A stretch of DNA of 64,000 bases from Epiperipatus broadwayi (GCA_028023455.1 JAQFVV010012420.1:9445194-9509193); one strand, 5' to 3'. Counted from the stretch's first letter, positions 48,301-60,898 are shown. Notes: a model not told the origin generated them from the letters alone. Numbers and translations: made by a program.

Positions 48301-48549
48301 CTATGGGTTGAAAATAATATTTGAGATTAGATTAATATAAATAAATATGAAAACTGATGTCCATGGTAGTTTAGAATAATATTGTGAGATTAGATTAATA
48401 CAAATGTTAGATTAATATTCATATGAATTTAAAAATAATATTGTAAGATTAAAGCGTGCAAAAAGGGATTAGATTCCCTGTAAGCAAGTTCAGTAATAAC
48501 TCGATATCTAGAATATTAGTAGGTGTAGAACTATGCTGCACATATACAC

Positions 48550-48867
48550 ATGTGTAGGAATTTATCTAGAGCAAAAGCGAATGAGGGTAGTATAGAAATA
48601 AATTTAGTTAAAGATACATTTAAAGCTGCTGACTGGATAAGTTTTAGTACCCGTAATGGATTTGTCAGGGATCATTTCTCTTTCCAAAGCGTAAGTCGAA
48701 AATGGACAGTTGAAAATTCCTGCCATTTCACAGTGACCCTTTCTTTTTCCAAGTCCGATCAAGAGAATCGGCAAATGAAGTTTCGATTTTATACACATGT
48801 AAGTCGGTGTAAGTCAGCGAATCTGCTTCCTCATCATTTCCAAAAGATCCCTGTGCCACAAAATTAG
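48550..48867 (+). CDS. 105-residue open frame in gag-only element, unknown
   Basis: The frame opens at ATG 48550 and ends TAG at 48867. It lies in a GC-richer patch and reads, for example, SIEINLVKDTFKAADWISF and ENSCHFTVTLSFSKSDQ. I recognise no domain, signal peptide or transmembrane segment. It could be a remnant of pol or an accessory protein, a captured fragment, or chance; the antisense strand is open for 64 codons over the same patch. Confidence 0.25.
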   Translation: MCRNLSRAKANEGSIEINLVKDTFKAADWISFSTRNGFVRDHFSFQSVSRKWTVENSCHFTVTLSFSKSDQENRQMKFRFYTHVSRCKSANLLPHHFQKIPVPQN

Positions 48868-49080
48868 TTTGTCCCGGTGGTCGTTATCCATGATTTAGAT
48901 CATTGTGAGCCATGTATTCGGCATAGATAGAAGGAAAGGATAGTCAAAACAGATTGCCCTTTGTATGTTAAGTAAAAGATATTAAAAAGCTAACTTAGAA
49001 AAATAATAAATTAATAAATCTTTAGAGTCAAGAATTAAAATTGCAAGAGATAAAATGGTCAAAAGTGACGCATTTTACTC

Positions 49081-49100
49081 TAAAACGGAGGGGGCTGTAA
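49081..49100 (+). promoter_or_regulatory. Polypurine-tract region
   Basis: AAAACGGAGGGGG lies a few bases before the 3' LTR (TGTGCC at 49101), where plus-strand priming occurs. The intervening CTGTAA makes it possible that the LTR really begins TGTAATGTGCC and that the 5' LTR lost its first bases to the AT repeat. Confidence 0.55.
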
Positions 49101-50779
49101 TGTGCCAAGGCCAATTTGGCACATGTATATAAAATAATTTTGTCTAAAAAAATTATTAAAATAAAAAAAAAAAATCTTTCGTAAAAGAGTTTGAAATAAA
49201 AGATTAAAAGTGGGAAGGGGGTTTTCTTACAGTCAAACTAAAAGTGTTATAAAAGAAAGTAAAGTAATTTCTAAATTAGTATTCATAAAAATAAGTAATT
49301 TAAAATTTAAAAAAAATATAAATCTCTTTTCATTCAAGCTTATTATAATAAATTATATATGTGCGTGTGAGTGTAAATAAATGTATGCATGTTAGAATAA
49401 TATTAAAATATATATATATGTAAATGAAAGTTAAAAAAGAAATTATATTTGGAAAACACAGCGATGGCTATTAAGTTAAATAAAGATTTTAAAAAACCAC
49501 ACCAGTGGTGGGCTACTAATTAAAGATATAAAAACAATACGTTTATGAAAGCTACTACTAATTAAACAATCGTCAAAAACACGTTGTTATAGGATTAATT
49601 ACCAATGGAATTTCGACAACACCTATTGCACCTATTGCCGGAGGATATTAAAACAAAAACAATTTGGATACATAAATAGCCAGATTTTTTTTATCGGAGT
49701 TCAGTTTTCCAGTCTAGTTTGCAGTGACAGTCTTGTTTCAGTTGAGATAAGAATGCATTTCTATTATGTATTCAGAAACAAAAATGCATTGTTGAGCAGT
49801 TTTTGGAAATATACACTCGTGCTTCAGCCTTTTTAGTCCAACAAGATCATCAAAACCTGCCTGTGAAATAATGTCTGCATAACAACTCAGAAATCCTCCA
49901 TCAAACGTTCAACTGTCTTCAAGAATAAAGCCAATGGATTTGCATAACATCTCTTCAAGAAACGTCCAAATCTAACCGGTTAGATATAATCCATCAGAAG
50001 CAGCAGAAACAGCCAACAACAAGCAATATCCACGTTCTAAAAATCCTAGGTAAACATTTATTTATTATCATTTATACGTAGTAGCCACCGCTGTAATTCG
50101 TCAAACCTACCGAGTAAAGTAATTTGAACTCTTAAGCATGCATAAAATGAACTATTGATGTGTGTGTGTGTGAATGTAAGATAATTTAACGATGTCACAT
50201 ATTATTTATGCTTTTCACCAGATATGTGTTATAATGTGTTACTTTAAAAATGTGAGTGTGTTAAATTAGATTTATAAAGATGTTTAAATTTAGTCAATTA
50301 ATGTTGGGTAATAAATTATCTTTAAACTTAATTAATGTTAATTAAAATAAAATGTCTTCAAATTTAAACTTTATTTGTCGGTCAATTCTTTTTACCAACC
50401 TTTTTATTAATTCTTTCCACCACTAATTTTGTATAATTTTGTTATTGAATTAAAATTAGTCTGAGCTAGTTTTAGGGAATGTTTCGAGCGCTGGATTATG
50501 AGCCCACTGCCCGAATATGTTAGTCATCAGACTAGCTGGCACCCCGGGGTTTACCCCGAAACAAATAAAGTATTTGGATAGTAGGGGTTTGAATCTAGCA
50601 GCCGAGATGGGCCATTGTTGATAGTTAAAGCTATCAATGAGATCTCCCATTTTGCTCGAACGTGCCGGTTCATTCACGTAACATTTATAAGATTATAAAT
50701 GTATTATGAAGGAGTTTGAAACCGGCCAAAACTTATATATACGCATAAGTAAGTAGTTTCAGTGGTTTGACCTGGTACA
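49101..50779 (+). repeat. 3' LTR of gag-only element
   Basis: 1679 bp, collinear with the 5' LTR from TGTGCCAAGG to GGTACA. It is followed by an ATATATATAT tract like the one before the 5' LTR. An open frame on the minus strand (50456-50677) is incidental. Confidence 0.85.
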
Positions 50780-52059
50780 ATATATATATATATACTAATT
50801 AGCACAAATGCAATGTGTGTTAATGGTATAAATATTCTTTATTCTATTCAGATACATTCTAGAGAATGTTATAACAATCTAATCTGAATATAAAGCCCCA
50901 AAAAATATGATCGGTGTTCAAGATTTGATTCAATATACAAACAAGTCAGACACTGTCCCAGAGAGATTACTATAGATTGCAGGGCTTTGCACAGATCATT
51001 GCTTTTATTATTTATGTAGGTCTTGGGTCCTGTGAATAAGCCTGGATGTAGGGTATACATGTAGAATCTCTAGACATATACAAATTTAGTGCTAATAAAC
51101 ATATTAACCTATACTTTAATTAGAATTTTTATTTAGCTTGACCTTAGATGTCTGGTAGTCATGTGTGTACTTATCACTTTAATAAACCTGTGTAAGTCTC
51201 TAGTCTCAATGGAATATAGCAATTGCACAGTTGAAAGGATCAAGTACATTGATAAGATTTAAAATATATTTAATATATTGCAATGATATAATGAGTGATT
51301 TGGATTATCATACTCCACAAATTGCGTAAGCCAATTTCTATAATGATATATATATATATTGTAAGGATCGCCACAGGTCTCATCCTTATCCTTACAATAA
51401 CATGCATTGAGCACAGAACATAAACAAAAAAATTGAACATTTGTGAAGGTAATAAAACATGTGTGTAAATATACACACGTATGTGTTAATTTATAAAATT
51501 AATACATCCATCGAACAGTTCAAGTTTATTCGATATAAAAGGTTTGAATAAAATTATATTCATATTTTACAAACTGGAAATGCTTGAAACAAAAATAATA
51601 ATGATAAAAGGAATTAATAAAAAATTATTACTAATTTTCATTTTATTAATAATTTTAAAATAACCATATTTGACTAAACAATGTTGTTTAAACAATTGAG
51701 AAGGTTTTGTAAAAAAAAAAAAAAAAAGCAAATTTGTAATCTAGTGTTGTGAAACGAAGGGGGAAAGAAAACCTGGTAGAACGTGCTTAACAACAACCAT
51801 GACAACAACATTTTTTTTTTTTTGATGGCTGGAAAAATTAAAAATAAATACAGAAAAAATATAAGAAAGTTTTTCTCTTCTTTATTCTTTAACGACAACA
51901 GATCAAATAATTTGAAAATTATATATGTAGTCTGGATAAAAACATTCAATTTGAAAATTATATATGTAGTCTGGATAAAAACATTCTTCAGCATTTTAAA
52001 GAAAAAAAATAACGCACAAGAAAATCTAGAATTGTAAGTTATTTAATTTTATATATATA
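50780..52059. other. Noncoding stretch with small repeats
   Basis: After an AT repeat come A/T-rich sequences. 50850-51060 is GC-richer and open on the minus strand, but no protein is recognised. A small stem, TTGTAAGGAT...ATCCTTACAA, lies at about 51359-51398. An exact-looking 39-bp tandem pair is at 51909-51986. Confidence 0.5.
51909..51986 (+). repeat. 39-bp tandem duplication, two copies
   Basis: AATTTGAAAATTATATATGT...AAACATTC occurs twice in direct succession with period 39. It lies 80 bp left of the Merlin element. Confidence 0.9.
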
Positions 52060-52067
52060 AAAATTAA
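52060..52067. repeat. Merlin target-site duplication AAAATTAA, left copy
   Basis: Repeated exactly at 53015-53022. Confidence 0.8.
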
Positions 52068-52145
52068 GGTAAAGGTTTACTATAGTGGCCCCAATATGTT
52101 GGCCCTCTATTGTTTAAAATTATAACTAAATTGTTAGAAAATCTT

Positions 52146-52247
52146 ACGTATATGCTACTATATTACAATTACATAAAAATTTAATCAATGTAAAACACGT
52201 ATATACTACTATATTACAATTACCTGAAAATTTATTCAAATATAAAA
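52146..52247. repeat. 51-bp tandem duplication in the left Merlin arm
   Basis: ACGTATAT(G/A)CTACTATATT occurs at 52146 and 52197 with matching downstream bases. The right arm has a single copy, so the duplication is specific to the left arm. Confidence 0.75.
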
Positions 52248-52272
52248 GATAATAAAAAAAACATTTACCTTT

Positions 52273-52737
52273 TTAAGCATAATTGTGTCCTATGCATATT
52301 AGGAAGTTGGAGAAAAAAACAGTATTGCTGTGTCTACTCCGGAAGGCAAGTTCATGCAGGTACCATGAAAACAAAGTTCTGCTGGTACCAGATTGGAATT
52401 TCAGCTTACTCTTTGCTCTCATCCACATATTTTCAATATTCTGGGTGTGTATGCCTTGGTCTTCGAGATGCACGAAGTTGTCCTGATGGATGACAACCGA
52501 ATGCATATACACATCATTGTTGAGACTGCTGATGTTATTGTATGCAGCCTAGCAATCTGAAATAATGTGCACACCTAGTAAAATGTACTGGTGTATCATG
52601 CCCTCCAGTGTATCAGCCATTTTGTCTGGAACTTCTGTCAAGAAGCACTTTCTTGATACTCTTTCTATATCACCAAAGACCATTTTTTCCAAATATAAAG
52701 CTGTACACGTGTGCGTGTAATTCGAACTGTTGAACAA
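52273..52737 (-). pseudogene. Merlin transposase, C-terminal two thirds, one nonsense codon
   Basis: On the minus strand one frame runs from about 52737 to 52273 with a single TAG at 52549-52551. The order is VFGDIERVSRKCFL, a DKMADTLEGMIHQYIL segment, IISDC (second catalytic Asp), the stop, AAYNNISSL, then HQDNFVHLEDQGIHTQNIE (third catalytic acid Glu) and WYLHELAFR. This matches the DDE domain of IS1016/Merlin transposases (ISXO2-like). In the family a tryptophan follows ISDC, so the stop looks like TGG to TAG. The N-terminal zinc-binding part and the first catalytic Asp are absent. The product cannot be active. Confidence 0.88.
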
Positions 52738-53014
52738 AGAGGGTTCTTTTTTTTTTGTAACATGTGCTATAAATGTAGATAGTCTAAATTCTTAAAATAA
52801 TTAAAACTAATTCTTTAATTAATGTCGTGTAATTAATCCAATATTCAATTTCTTTAAAAAGGTAATTTTTTTTTTTTTATTATCTTTTACATTTGATTAA
52901 ATTTTAATGCAATTGTAATATAGTAGCATATACGTAAGATTTTCCAACAATTTAGTTATAATTTTAAACAATAGAGGGCCAACATATTAGGGCCACTTAT
53001 AGTGAACCTTTACC

Positions 53015-53022
53015 AAAATTAA
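53015..53022. repeat. Merlin target-site duplication AAAATTAA, right copy
   Basis: Immediately follows the terminal CCTTTACC; identical to 52060-52067. Confidence 0.8.
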
Positions 53023-53317
53023 TACTCAAGATTATCTTTATGCTTTCGTTGGAATCGAACTATGTACATTAAAAACAAAAATCATAGTCATTTGATTGAA
53101 ACCTAATAGGCACAAAGCCTTTTTTTTTTGAATAATTTTATTGAACTATTCATTATAGGACATGTAAAGATATCTATTCAAGTAATCAATCGTTCAGTAA
53201 TTGTAGAAATATTGAGACTTGTGATTTAATAACGGTTAATATCAAAGATCAATTTTAACAGTATTTTTATTATATAGCTATAACGTGTTAACTGTTGATG
53301 AAAGAAAATAATTTTAG

Positions 53318-53407
53318 ATATATGTAGGCATGCTAAACAATCATTTGAAGGATCAAGGCACCTCAGATGTGTTTGAAGAAGATGATGTATACTATATATA
53401 TGTGTGA
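53318..53407 (+). CDS. Possible short terminal exon, plus strand
   Basis: An acceptor-like AAAATAATTTTAG ends at 53317. The next 29 codons are open to TGA at 53405-53407, reading MLNNHLKDQGTSDVFEEDDV before YYIYV. The exon and the ~250 bp after it are GC-richer than their surroundings, as a coding end plus 3' untranslated region would be. No upstream exon is recognised and the peptide is too short to identify. Confidence 0.28.
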   Translation: MYVGMLNNHLKDQGTSDVFEEDDVYYIYV

Positions 53408-54539
53408 ATTTCCACCATCATGTATATATATATGATGTCTACCAGATGTTATGTTAAATGTTTCCAGATCAACCGTGAAAATTGCCAAACTAGATGCTAC
53501 CTAAGCTACATATTCATTTTGAGAGAGATGGATAAATTGTTAAAGGCACTGCCCTGTAAAATGTAGCAAGAATAAATAAGTATGCCAGAGATGCTGAAAA
53601 TTCCCAATCCACAATGAATTTTACCATCTGAAAGAAAGATACTTCTGCTACCCAAGATGTCTACAGAATCATTCATAAATTCATGTTGATATGTTATTGT
53701 TTGTTTGTTGTCATTATCACATTAATTTTGTAAATTTTGTGAGGTTTTCTCTCCTCTATTTTTTTTGTTACTTCCATATTTGAATTTTGAGAGGGAAGTG
53801 CAAAGAAATTTAACATTATGCATTTTATGATGTAAACAAATTAGGTTACAATTAATTTATTGTTGAAATAAAAAGATAAATGCTTCTTTTGAAAGAAAAG
53901 ACTGACTGAATTATGATAAAACTAAACATACAGGGAAGTATGACTTATTCTTTTGACAGATTATAAACACAACATTCTGACAAACAGAGTTAATTGTTAA
54001 TAAAACTTTTTAACCATTTGTTAATATGTTGCTTACTAACCATTACCTATAAGTGCTTGTGATTAATTTCAATAAAATTGATGGCAATTCTAGTTATTAT
54101 ACATAGTAATAGAATTACAAATGGACCTATTATTTTAAATATATTACAGGATATCAATTTACATGGTGTAATAGTTATGTCATATTTATTTCAAATTTAA
54201 AGACCAATGCCATTCATTTGTTAGATGGTATTACTGATCGTAAGTCATTATTTTTAAGATGATGGCATGAAATGCAGATGCTGATGAATACCAATAGTGA
54301 CATGTGGTGGATGATATTTTGATTTTGTTATTGTGAAGAGATTATGTGGAAGTGTTATAATTCAAAGTTATTATGTTTTTAAGTTCATATTTTGTCCATT
54401 ATAATATTTTATATTGAGTTACAATAAATTTGTTAATTTAATTTTATCTTACATCAATGGTTGTATATGATTTATTGATAACACACCACTAACTTTATAT
54501 AGCTCTATTTTATATATTAACATACATGCAGCATGAACC
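53408..54539. other. Noncoding, possibly 3' untranslated then intergenic
   Basis: The first ~250 bp is GC-richer (to about 53660). AATAAA occurs at about 53571 and again near 53866. The rest is A/T-rich with no supported feature. Confidence 0.45.
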
Positions 54540-54870
54540 TAAGACCTGTACAATATGAAACAAAATGCTGAGTCAGTGCTCACATTGGCTAGACATCTCT
54601 TTATCATAACTCATACCTGAACAGAGTAGCTGCTCAGATTACGATTGGGTTTGAATTCTGGGAATTTAACGGATTGAAGTGGAAAGTGGGTGGATCCTGT
54701 GAACATTACTAAACGAAAGGGATTGAGTGGTATTTAAGATCTACTTTGACTGTAATGTTGCTGGATCTTTCCAATTCTCTATGGACGGCTGGTTTCTTGT
54801 CATGGTGTATATAGTAGTGTGGAGAGGTAAATGATAAGGGGCTGGTTGTCAGCCCATTACAATATATATA
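54540..54870 (+). mobile_element. tRNA-like, SINE-like block
   Basis: A GC-richer island with a weak A-box-like TGGCTAGACAT at 54586 and a B-box-like GGTTTGAATTC at 54648-54658, at tRNA spacing. Downstream come GGATCCTGTGAAC and GGCTGGTTTCTTG segments before an AT-repeat. Both boxes have mismatches, and there is no visible A-tail or target duplication. Weak call. Confidence 0.25.
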
Positions 54871-57299
54871 CATATATTGTAACTGTATGGTTAGGCTCGA
54901 TTATATCAAACCTTATTTAAATGATCAAATCAGAAAAATTTTAAAGTTTGATTAGCAATAATTGCAAAATATTAAAAGCAGTGAATTACATCAATGGTAT
55001 GTTATAGTGGTTGCTAGATTGTATTTTTAAAATTCAGTAAATTATATCCTTGAATATCCAGAGAGTGATAAAAACTTAAGACTGTTCAAGATACACTAGA
55101 AAATCTGCTTGAGTGTAGAAAAGATTTCATACACATTGTAGGTTTTCAATAATATAAAATGATAATTTAATAGTATTATTAATTTGGGGTACAAATATGT
55201 TGGTATTTTATTATTATTGAATAATGATTGGAAAGATTAAATTTATAAGTCTTTTAAATAAATAGTTGTAAACAATCCATAAACATATTTTTATTGTGGT
55301 TTAAATTAATATTGAATAGTCCGAGTAATTATCAAGAATGAATGTAGATGGAGTACTACTAACGATATGCACACTATGCTGTCATTGGTCTATTTTTAAT
55401 TATATCACAATTCAATGTAATAAAAGATATAAATAACTTAACAGAGTTTGTAGGGGGGACTATCAAGAAAAAAAATCAGAGGAAAGATTTCAACATCTAA
55501 AACCTACAAAATTAAAGAAATTAAGAAGGAGTTGAAAAAGATATAGCACTAGATTTGAATTGAACAAGATTAAAAAATATTGTAATTTTAAAATCATGGA
55601 ATAGGAAATTTTACTCCTTGTGTACATTTTTTCTACTTCTCAATTGATTGAAAATTGCTAGAATTTATACTGGGGAAAAAAGAGAGCCATATTGGAAACT
55701 AATTGTTTTACAAAATTGAACTTCAAATTTAGGACTAGACAAGAAATTGTAAGCATGAACTTTTATTTCACCTATTTTAGTCAGTATATATATTTAAAAG
55801 TTATGCGTGATTTATTTAGAATGGCAGCAAGAAGAAAAAAATGTTCTGCATGCTCTTTATAAATAAAGAAGAAAAATACGTTTTGCTTGTGAATTATAAT
55901 ATTAATAAAAATATGATTAAAAATAATTTGAACAAAACTTTTAAAATTTAAATCAAACAAAAAAAAGTATCACTTCAAATGTTATAATGTTTAATCAATT
56001 TAGAAAAGGGGAACTTATTTTATATATATTTTTAAATATATATATATATCGTCTGCCAAGTCTTTTATAGTTCTGCCGCCCTTCGCCATTAGAAATGAAA
56101 ATTGAGATATGTTTACAGTACTAATAAATTTTTAAAAAAAATGTTTAACTCATGGTTATTAAATATATTTCATGGAAATCTTTATAAAAGAAAACAATAG
56201 CCATTCATTATATTATGTAAGAAAATAAATGAACAAATATCTACTTCTTGAAAACTGGTGGAATGCGGGAATGGATAATAATTTTGAATGTAAACAAGAA
56301 CACTTTGAAATGCTTCAAAATACTAGAATCATTTTTGATTGTTTTATTAAATTACTGTGGATAAAAAAAAAATCAAAATAAATTTTGAAAAAGTTTTCTT
56401 TTGTTGTTAACCTTGAAGTTACAGCTTACATTTAAAGAAAAAGTTGTCTGCAGAAAAGATTAATAAGTGCTATGGTATTATTATTTTACTGCTACAGAAT
56501 TTTGAGTGTTTACTATGTTTTTTAGTACCAGAATCAAATATTAATGTAAAATATAAAAAATATATATGGATGCATTACCCATAAAATGTTTTGCTCATGA
56601 CATCATTTTCCCTCATCAGTCAGCTCATAATAAAGGAATAAACTATGAACTAAGGGATAAAATAAAAATGTGATAAAATGTTTTTTTATTACTCATGTTT
56701 ATTATTATAGTATATTGATTTTAATATGTAATTAAGGTATATATTTTTTTAATATTGTATTATGAATATATAATTGCTTTGAAGACAGATTAATGCAAAG
56801 GTATATACATTTATTATATTTTTTATTTTATTTTACCAGTTGGTTTAAAATCTACTATTCTATCTAGTTTGTCTAGATATAGGGAGAGATACTCATCTCT
56901 TATATTTTTAAAAATAGCTTCTGATATTCTATTTAGGGATAAGCAGACAGAATAACTTGTCAGAGGTATGGGATAATGACACAATCGTCTTATTATATGA
57001 AGTATTCCATTATAAGCATTTTATATTTATTAAATTTTACCTATGAATGAGTATCTCCACTTTAGTTATAGAATGTATGCTATTCTTCATTGTCTGCATG
57101 TGTATTTCTTGTTATAACAAAAACATTATTTTTAAAAATAATTAATGGTTATTTGACTTACAATGTTGGTTTGTTTAATACACTATTAGTTTATACATTG
57201 TAAAATGGGATATTTATCTTTCAACTTTTATTGTTAGAATTATTTTATCTTGCTATTTTATTGATAAGGATTTGTGATAGTTTTCATCTGATAAATATG
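54871..57299. other. A/T-rich noncoding stretch
   Basis: No supported gene or repeat in the portion I could evaluate; microsatellite-like TATA runs occur near 56035-56050. Confidence 0.5.
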
Positions 57300-59234
57300 T
57301 GCAACATATAATGGCATCAAATATTGTATCATTGATATTGTGCATGGGTAGATGGAGCACTCTCCCATTGCTTATTCCATGAGAGGATTATATTGTCGAG
57401 GCTGATAAATAGTTAATGCTTAGTTAGCACAGTTAATCCCTAGAGAGGATTATATTCATGGCATGTATTCTGTTTCCCTGTGATGAGACAATGTCCACAC
57501 ATTTTGTACCTAGGAAAAAGGTATTGGAATCAGCCATATTATTGTACAACTATATAATGTTGTTTTGTAGAGCCTCTCTTTATTGTCTGATCCCTCATGA
57601 TGTTATGTAGTTATTTTCCACAGTGTATGGTGAAGTTCCTGGTATATTAAAATTATATAGCAATGATAGGATAAAGTTAGATTCATGGATACTTGTTTAT
57701 CTATAGTGTTTGCCTAATTGTGAATAGTGTATATATTGTGCAGTATTACCTTCATCAGTTTACAAGCAAACCAACCAGAACTTACTAGTAATTATAAAAC
57801 TTCTGTATGGCATAATAAGATACACATGTACAATGTCATTTTATTTTCATCAAGCAGTGATTCGCTAATGGATCGAGATGACAGGCTAATAATTAGAATG
57901 ATTATGTTGTGGACATAGGCAAGATTTGGTGTCATGTATACATTTGACTTCTGATATCTGTCCCCACATTAATATAATAATTTTTTTCATATCAAATAAT
58001 AATGATTATTATCTGTGATGCATATGATAATTGCCTGTATCATATTCTGATATAAATAAAATTAGCTATAGTGTAACATGCTGCTTTATAACATTAAGTT
58101 TTAAATTTTAAAGTTTTCACTTATCCCAAATAGTTGAATACACTTTTATTTAGTAACTTGAATGCTTATTTATGTTAAACAAAGTTTAACATTCCTGTTC
58201 TAGAATATAAAATAAGTGAAACACAGCTGATAATGATAGTGATAATGAAAGTATCACTGACTATACTATTTTATATATTATGCATGTATTCAATGGGATT
58301 ATACCTTGTTTTATATAATGGCTCTGTCTTGATTCATATAATGTTTCTGAAAGATAGATATTCAATTATTTCTGATGTTTAAAAAAAATTGTAAATAGTG
58401 TAAATAAATCTTGTTGTTTTAAAAATTTATTTAGTTGTCTGCTAATCATCATACACATTATTATTGTTATTGCTATCGACACATTATCTTATTATTTTGA
58501 AGTCATCATCAATCAATATAGTGTATTTGACTAGACATTAGTATATCATAATAATTTTGTTAAGCCCTTATATTTTAAAAGTACATTTAAGGCATCATCA
58601 CTTAGTGATCAAAATATTGCTATCCTGAAGTGCATATATTATTTTAAATAGTATATTAAAAGATAAAACACTTGAGTTTGATTTAACCTGTTTATTTGAA
58701 TCATCAGATATATCATTCACTGATCTTGAACATATTGCCCATAATTATTTAATAAAAGAAAGTTGGTAAGTTATTGTGTTTAGTTTATTAAAAGGTTATT
58801 CGTACTTCTCAAAGCTTAAAGTTTATAATATTATTGGTAGTGGAGTTGCTAAATATTCTGTATTAATTCTATTTTGTATGATGAGCTGTTTTGTTTGCTA
58901 TATTTGGGTAGTGGCAAAATCCCTCTCACTGACCCAGATATATGTTATAAAATGATAATATTTAAGTTATTTGAACCCTGAGAAGAATAGGTTACTAATT
59001 TGTAGTGTGATTTTGAATTTATGGTAAATTTTATATCTACAGTTATTTATTGTACTTGGATTTGAATTATGTTATTTTCACAGTTTTATTAAAATCAGCA
59101 TAACTTTTGTAAATTTCTTCTTTTGTCTTAAAACTTATAGCTTGTTTTGACTTTATGGTGAATATTCTGGTTTTGTCAAGCTTGGAATCCCTATTTTATT
59201 TTAGTTTATCTTACTATCACTTAATACAATATTA
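57300..59234. other. A/T-rich noncoding stretch
   Basis: GAGAGGATTATATT occurs twice near 57381 and 57443, in an otherwise unremarkable region. A plus-strand frame at 57727-57918 has no motif or splice context. Nothing else is supported. Confidence 0.45.
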
Positions 59235-59600
59235 GTTTATAGTTCAAGATCTCATTCTCCATCATCAACATTGTTCTCCTATTTCATCTTGATCTTTCTT
59301 TTATTTCTTCATTCTCATTTGATCTTAATTCATTATCATAATTGATTCACCCTTCACTGGCTTTTATTCTATTATCATCTTAATCATTCATTAGCTCTTA
59401 TTCTATCATTATCTTAATCATTCATTATTCTAACACATCTTCTTTCTCTTCTCTTCACTCTTAGGCTCGTTTCATTTTATTATTTAATTATTATTTATTT
59501 TCATCATCCATTTAGTCATCTACATCCTAATTTATTTATTACTTAATTCATAATTTTAATTTCATATTCATTCCATAGACCTAATTATTAATTATTTATT
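59235..59600 (+). repeat. Pyrimidine-skewed, G-poor tract with ~35-bp repeat
   Basis: Over about 360 bp the plus strand is almost free of G and rich in T and C (TTCTTTCTCTTCTCTTCACTC near 59437). A ~35-bp unit containing ATC(A/T)TCTTAATCATTCATTA occurs twice around 59360-59430. No coding content. Confidence 0.6.
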
Positions 59601-60898
59601 AGTTTGACAAATATTAATTTTATTTCATAATATTTTGTTTGTGGATTTTAAGGCTAGTTTAACTAGAAGTTATTATCTTCATGGAAACATTGTGTCCTTC
59701 TTTAGATTTATTGTTGCATGCAAGCTTAGTTGGTTTTAAGAAATAATATCTTTATTTTAACATTTCTTTTTATGCTTATATTCTTAATTATTCGTGTAGT
59801 GAGGGTTACAATATATATATATATATGATTTTTCTCAATACCCATTTGGGATACCTGTACTAGTATAAAATATCTATAAACTAATGATGAAATAAATATA
59901 AATTATGAAAATACAAATAATGTTGAGCACTAACTTATTACAGTTTAAATGAAAATAAATATATGCACTTAACCAATTAGTGTTTAATAAGACATTAGCT
60001 TAGCATTTACAAATTATTTATTCATTGTAATCAATAAAATGTAAATGAGAAAATACTAAAATAATACAATAAATTATTAAAATATATAAATGTTTATTTA
60101 ATATTTTGGCTAATTGAATATTTAATATGAAAATAAAATATGTAGAGATTCTTTAAGTTGTTATTAAAGTTTAATGGAAACAATAAACTATGAATAATTA
60201 TAAGATTCAGTTTTAATTAATAAAATAAAAATTTATTAATATAAGAAACATAATAGATATATAATAAAATATGCAACTTAATAAATGAATGAAATTTTCA
60301 TTAGGATATTTGACTATACATGATTTATCAGTAGTATAATTGTATATGTTGTGTAAATTTTTTATTTATGTATCTAAAAGAGGTTGCAAGGAACAATACA
60401 GTAATAAACCAGAAAGAAAATATTATAGTTACATAAGCACTTATAAATAAACACTTAAAATATATTAAAAAATAACTAGGTTTTTTAAATTTGTTTCCTG
60501 GTTTTTATTATAATCATAAATGTAAGATTAATAATTTAATTTCAAAGTTATATTATCATCAAGCTATATGACATAAACATTATCCTAAGTATAATTCAAA
60601 AATACTTATATTTAAAATCTAATGATTTCCAAATATATATATAAATAATGGAAACAAACAAACATAAAATTTTAAATCACATTTAAAATTAATATTAAGA
60701 AAGATACTATATTTAAATTTTGTTTTTAAATAATTAAATATTTTTTCTGGTTATTTATATTTCACGTAGTATAGACAAACACATACATTCTACATTAACT
60801 AAATATATAATGAAAACATATGATCTGGTTAACAATTTTCCAAGAATCATCAGATATTCATTAACTAAAACTCTATTAAAAAAATATTTATTAGTATT

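Larger units (their letters stand above)
47291..49080 (+). other. Noncoding region of gag-only element where pol is expected
   Basis: About 1.8 kb between gag and the 3' LTR. It contains no RT or integrase motif. It includes three diverged ~65-75-bp repeats at 48060-48300 (each with GTAAANTAAN then TTTTGAATA(T/C)ACGCAC-like strings). A 105-codon open frame is described separately. Such stretches in gag-only elements often carry cis signals, which is inference here. Confidence 0.55.
43818..50779 (+). mobile_element. LTR retrotransposon, gag-only, 6.96 kb
   Basis: Two LTRs of ~1.67 kb (43818-45481 and 49101-50779) begin TGTGCCAAGG and end TACA. Between them are a broken gag-like region (45901-47290), ~1.8 kb of apparently noncoding DNA, and a purine-rich tract before the 3' LTR. 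There is no protease, RT, RNase H or integrase. It sits inside AT-dinucleotide repeats, so the target duplication (ATATA-like on both sides) cannot be read cleanly. The design is that of a gag-only, trans-mobilised element, probably Ty3/gypsy-related from the gag pattern. Confidence 0.85.
52068..53014 (-). mobile_element. Merlin (IS1016-type) DNA transposon, truncated
   Basis: Terminal inverted repeats begin GGTAAAGGTT(T/C)ACTATA and are long: left about 52068-52260, right about 52862-53014. They share TGTTGGCCCTCTATTG and TTTAAAATTATAACTAAA. An exact 8-bp duplication AAAATTAA flanks it, as expected for Merlin (8-9 bp). The left arm has a 51-bp internal duplication (52146 and 52197). Between the arms, on the minus strand, is a broken IS1016-type transposase. 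At 947 bp it is shorter than a complete Merlin element because the transposase N-terminus is missing. Confidence 0.9.

Noticed and set aside
52283-52486. 67-residue plus-strand frame inside the Merlin element
   Set aside because: Antisense to the conserved transposase domain on the minus strand.
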